From Thermoplasmata archaeon (lineage in GTDB: Archaea > Thermoplasmatota > Thermoplasmata > Lutacidiplasmatales > UBA184), in contig JAKATE010000002.1 of NCBI GenBank assembly GCA_021828085.1, positions 1-41,010 on the forward strand: a stretch of DNA of 41,010 bases, written 5' to 3'. Of the stretch, positions 40,768 to 41,010 are shown in pieces (position 1 is the first letter of the stretch; every line of letters begins with the position of its first letter). Made by a program: the position numbers and the translations under genes. The notes below the pieces were generated by a model that saw only the letters and a list, made by a program, of their open reading frames with translations, did no database searches and was not told the origin of the DNA.

Positions 40768-41010
40768 CCTTACCTCTGACCCCACCCCTCACGGGGTGGA
40801 GACGGAGGGGACGCCTTACGTTGCGTCGGGGATGCGTGAACCGACGAATCCATTAGGCGTCACAGATGGCCCGAGGGGGCATGGAGCGCCGAGAACCCCC
40901 CCGCGGAGACGCGGGGAGAACTCTCGATGCTGACGGAGAGAACCGACAACCGACGGGCTCCCGGGGCCCAACAGGGCCCCAGAGAGAGCCGATGACTGTA
41001 CGAACCACCC
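40768..41010 (+). ncRNA. Candidate structured noncoding RNA (family unknown, may continue past the window)
   Basis: Series of perfect hairpins: CCACCCC-TCAC-GGGGTGG, GACGCC...GGCGTC enclosing CGTCGG...CCGACG, CCCCGCG-GAGA-CGCGGGG, CTCTC...GAGAG, GGGGCCC-AACA-GGGCCCC. Confidence 0.4.

Noticed and set aside
40743-41010. Identification as RNase P RNA, SRP RNA or the 5' end of an rRNA
   Set aside because: No GGAAAGUCC-type P4 strand, no SRP domain IV GGAAGG..AGCA motif and no conserved rRNA blocks were found by eye; left as an unassigned structured region.

Overview
The window is high-GC archaeal chromosome. An unsplit RpoB beside split RpoA'/RpoA'', TFB, PsmB, aCPSF1, archaeal-type AlaS and S53/thermopsin-like secreted protein architecture fit a Thermoplasmatota-like archaeon (lineage is inference). 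It is mostly housekeeping: psmB-aCPSF1-phosphodiesterase, sdhA-sdhB-CCG protein, a large secreted S53 protease, a TFB mini-operon, GMP synthase subunit, an ABC transporter, a GvpD/KaiC-like ATPase, alaS, folC-nth, methylmalonyl-CoA mutase, purS-purL-dph6, small archaeal proteins, then tRNA-Lys and rpoH-rpoB-rpoA1-rpoA2-rpl30e-nusA. No CRISPR, transposon, intein or rRNA was recognised. Most notable: (1) tRNA-Lys(UUU) at 30311-30456 carries two non-canonical introns, at 20/21 (31 nt) and 59/60 (41 nt). Each folds by hand into a bulge-helix-bulge whose predicted cleavage restores a canonical 74-nt tRNA. (2) The S53 protease is split by a single-base frameshift in a G5 run between its acidic catalytic residues and its catalytic Ser. 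(3) RpoB has a Cys4 zinc-ribbon-like insertion. (4) Hairpin-rich noncoding regions at both window edges may be structured RNAs. All calls were made by eye from the sequence and supplied ORFs; no database search or folding program was run.
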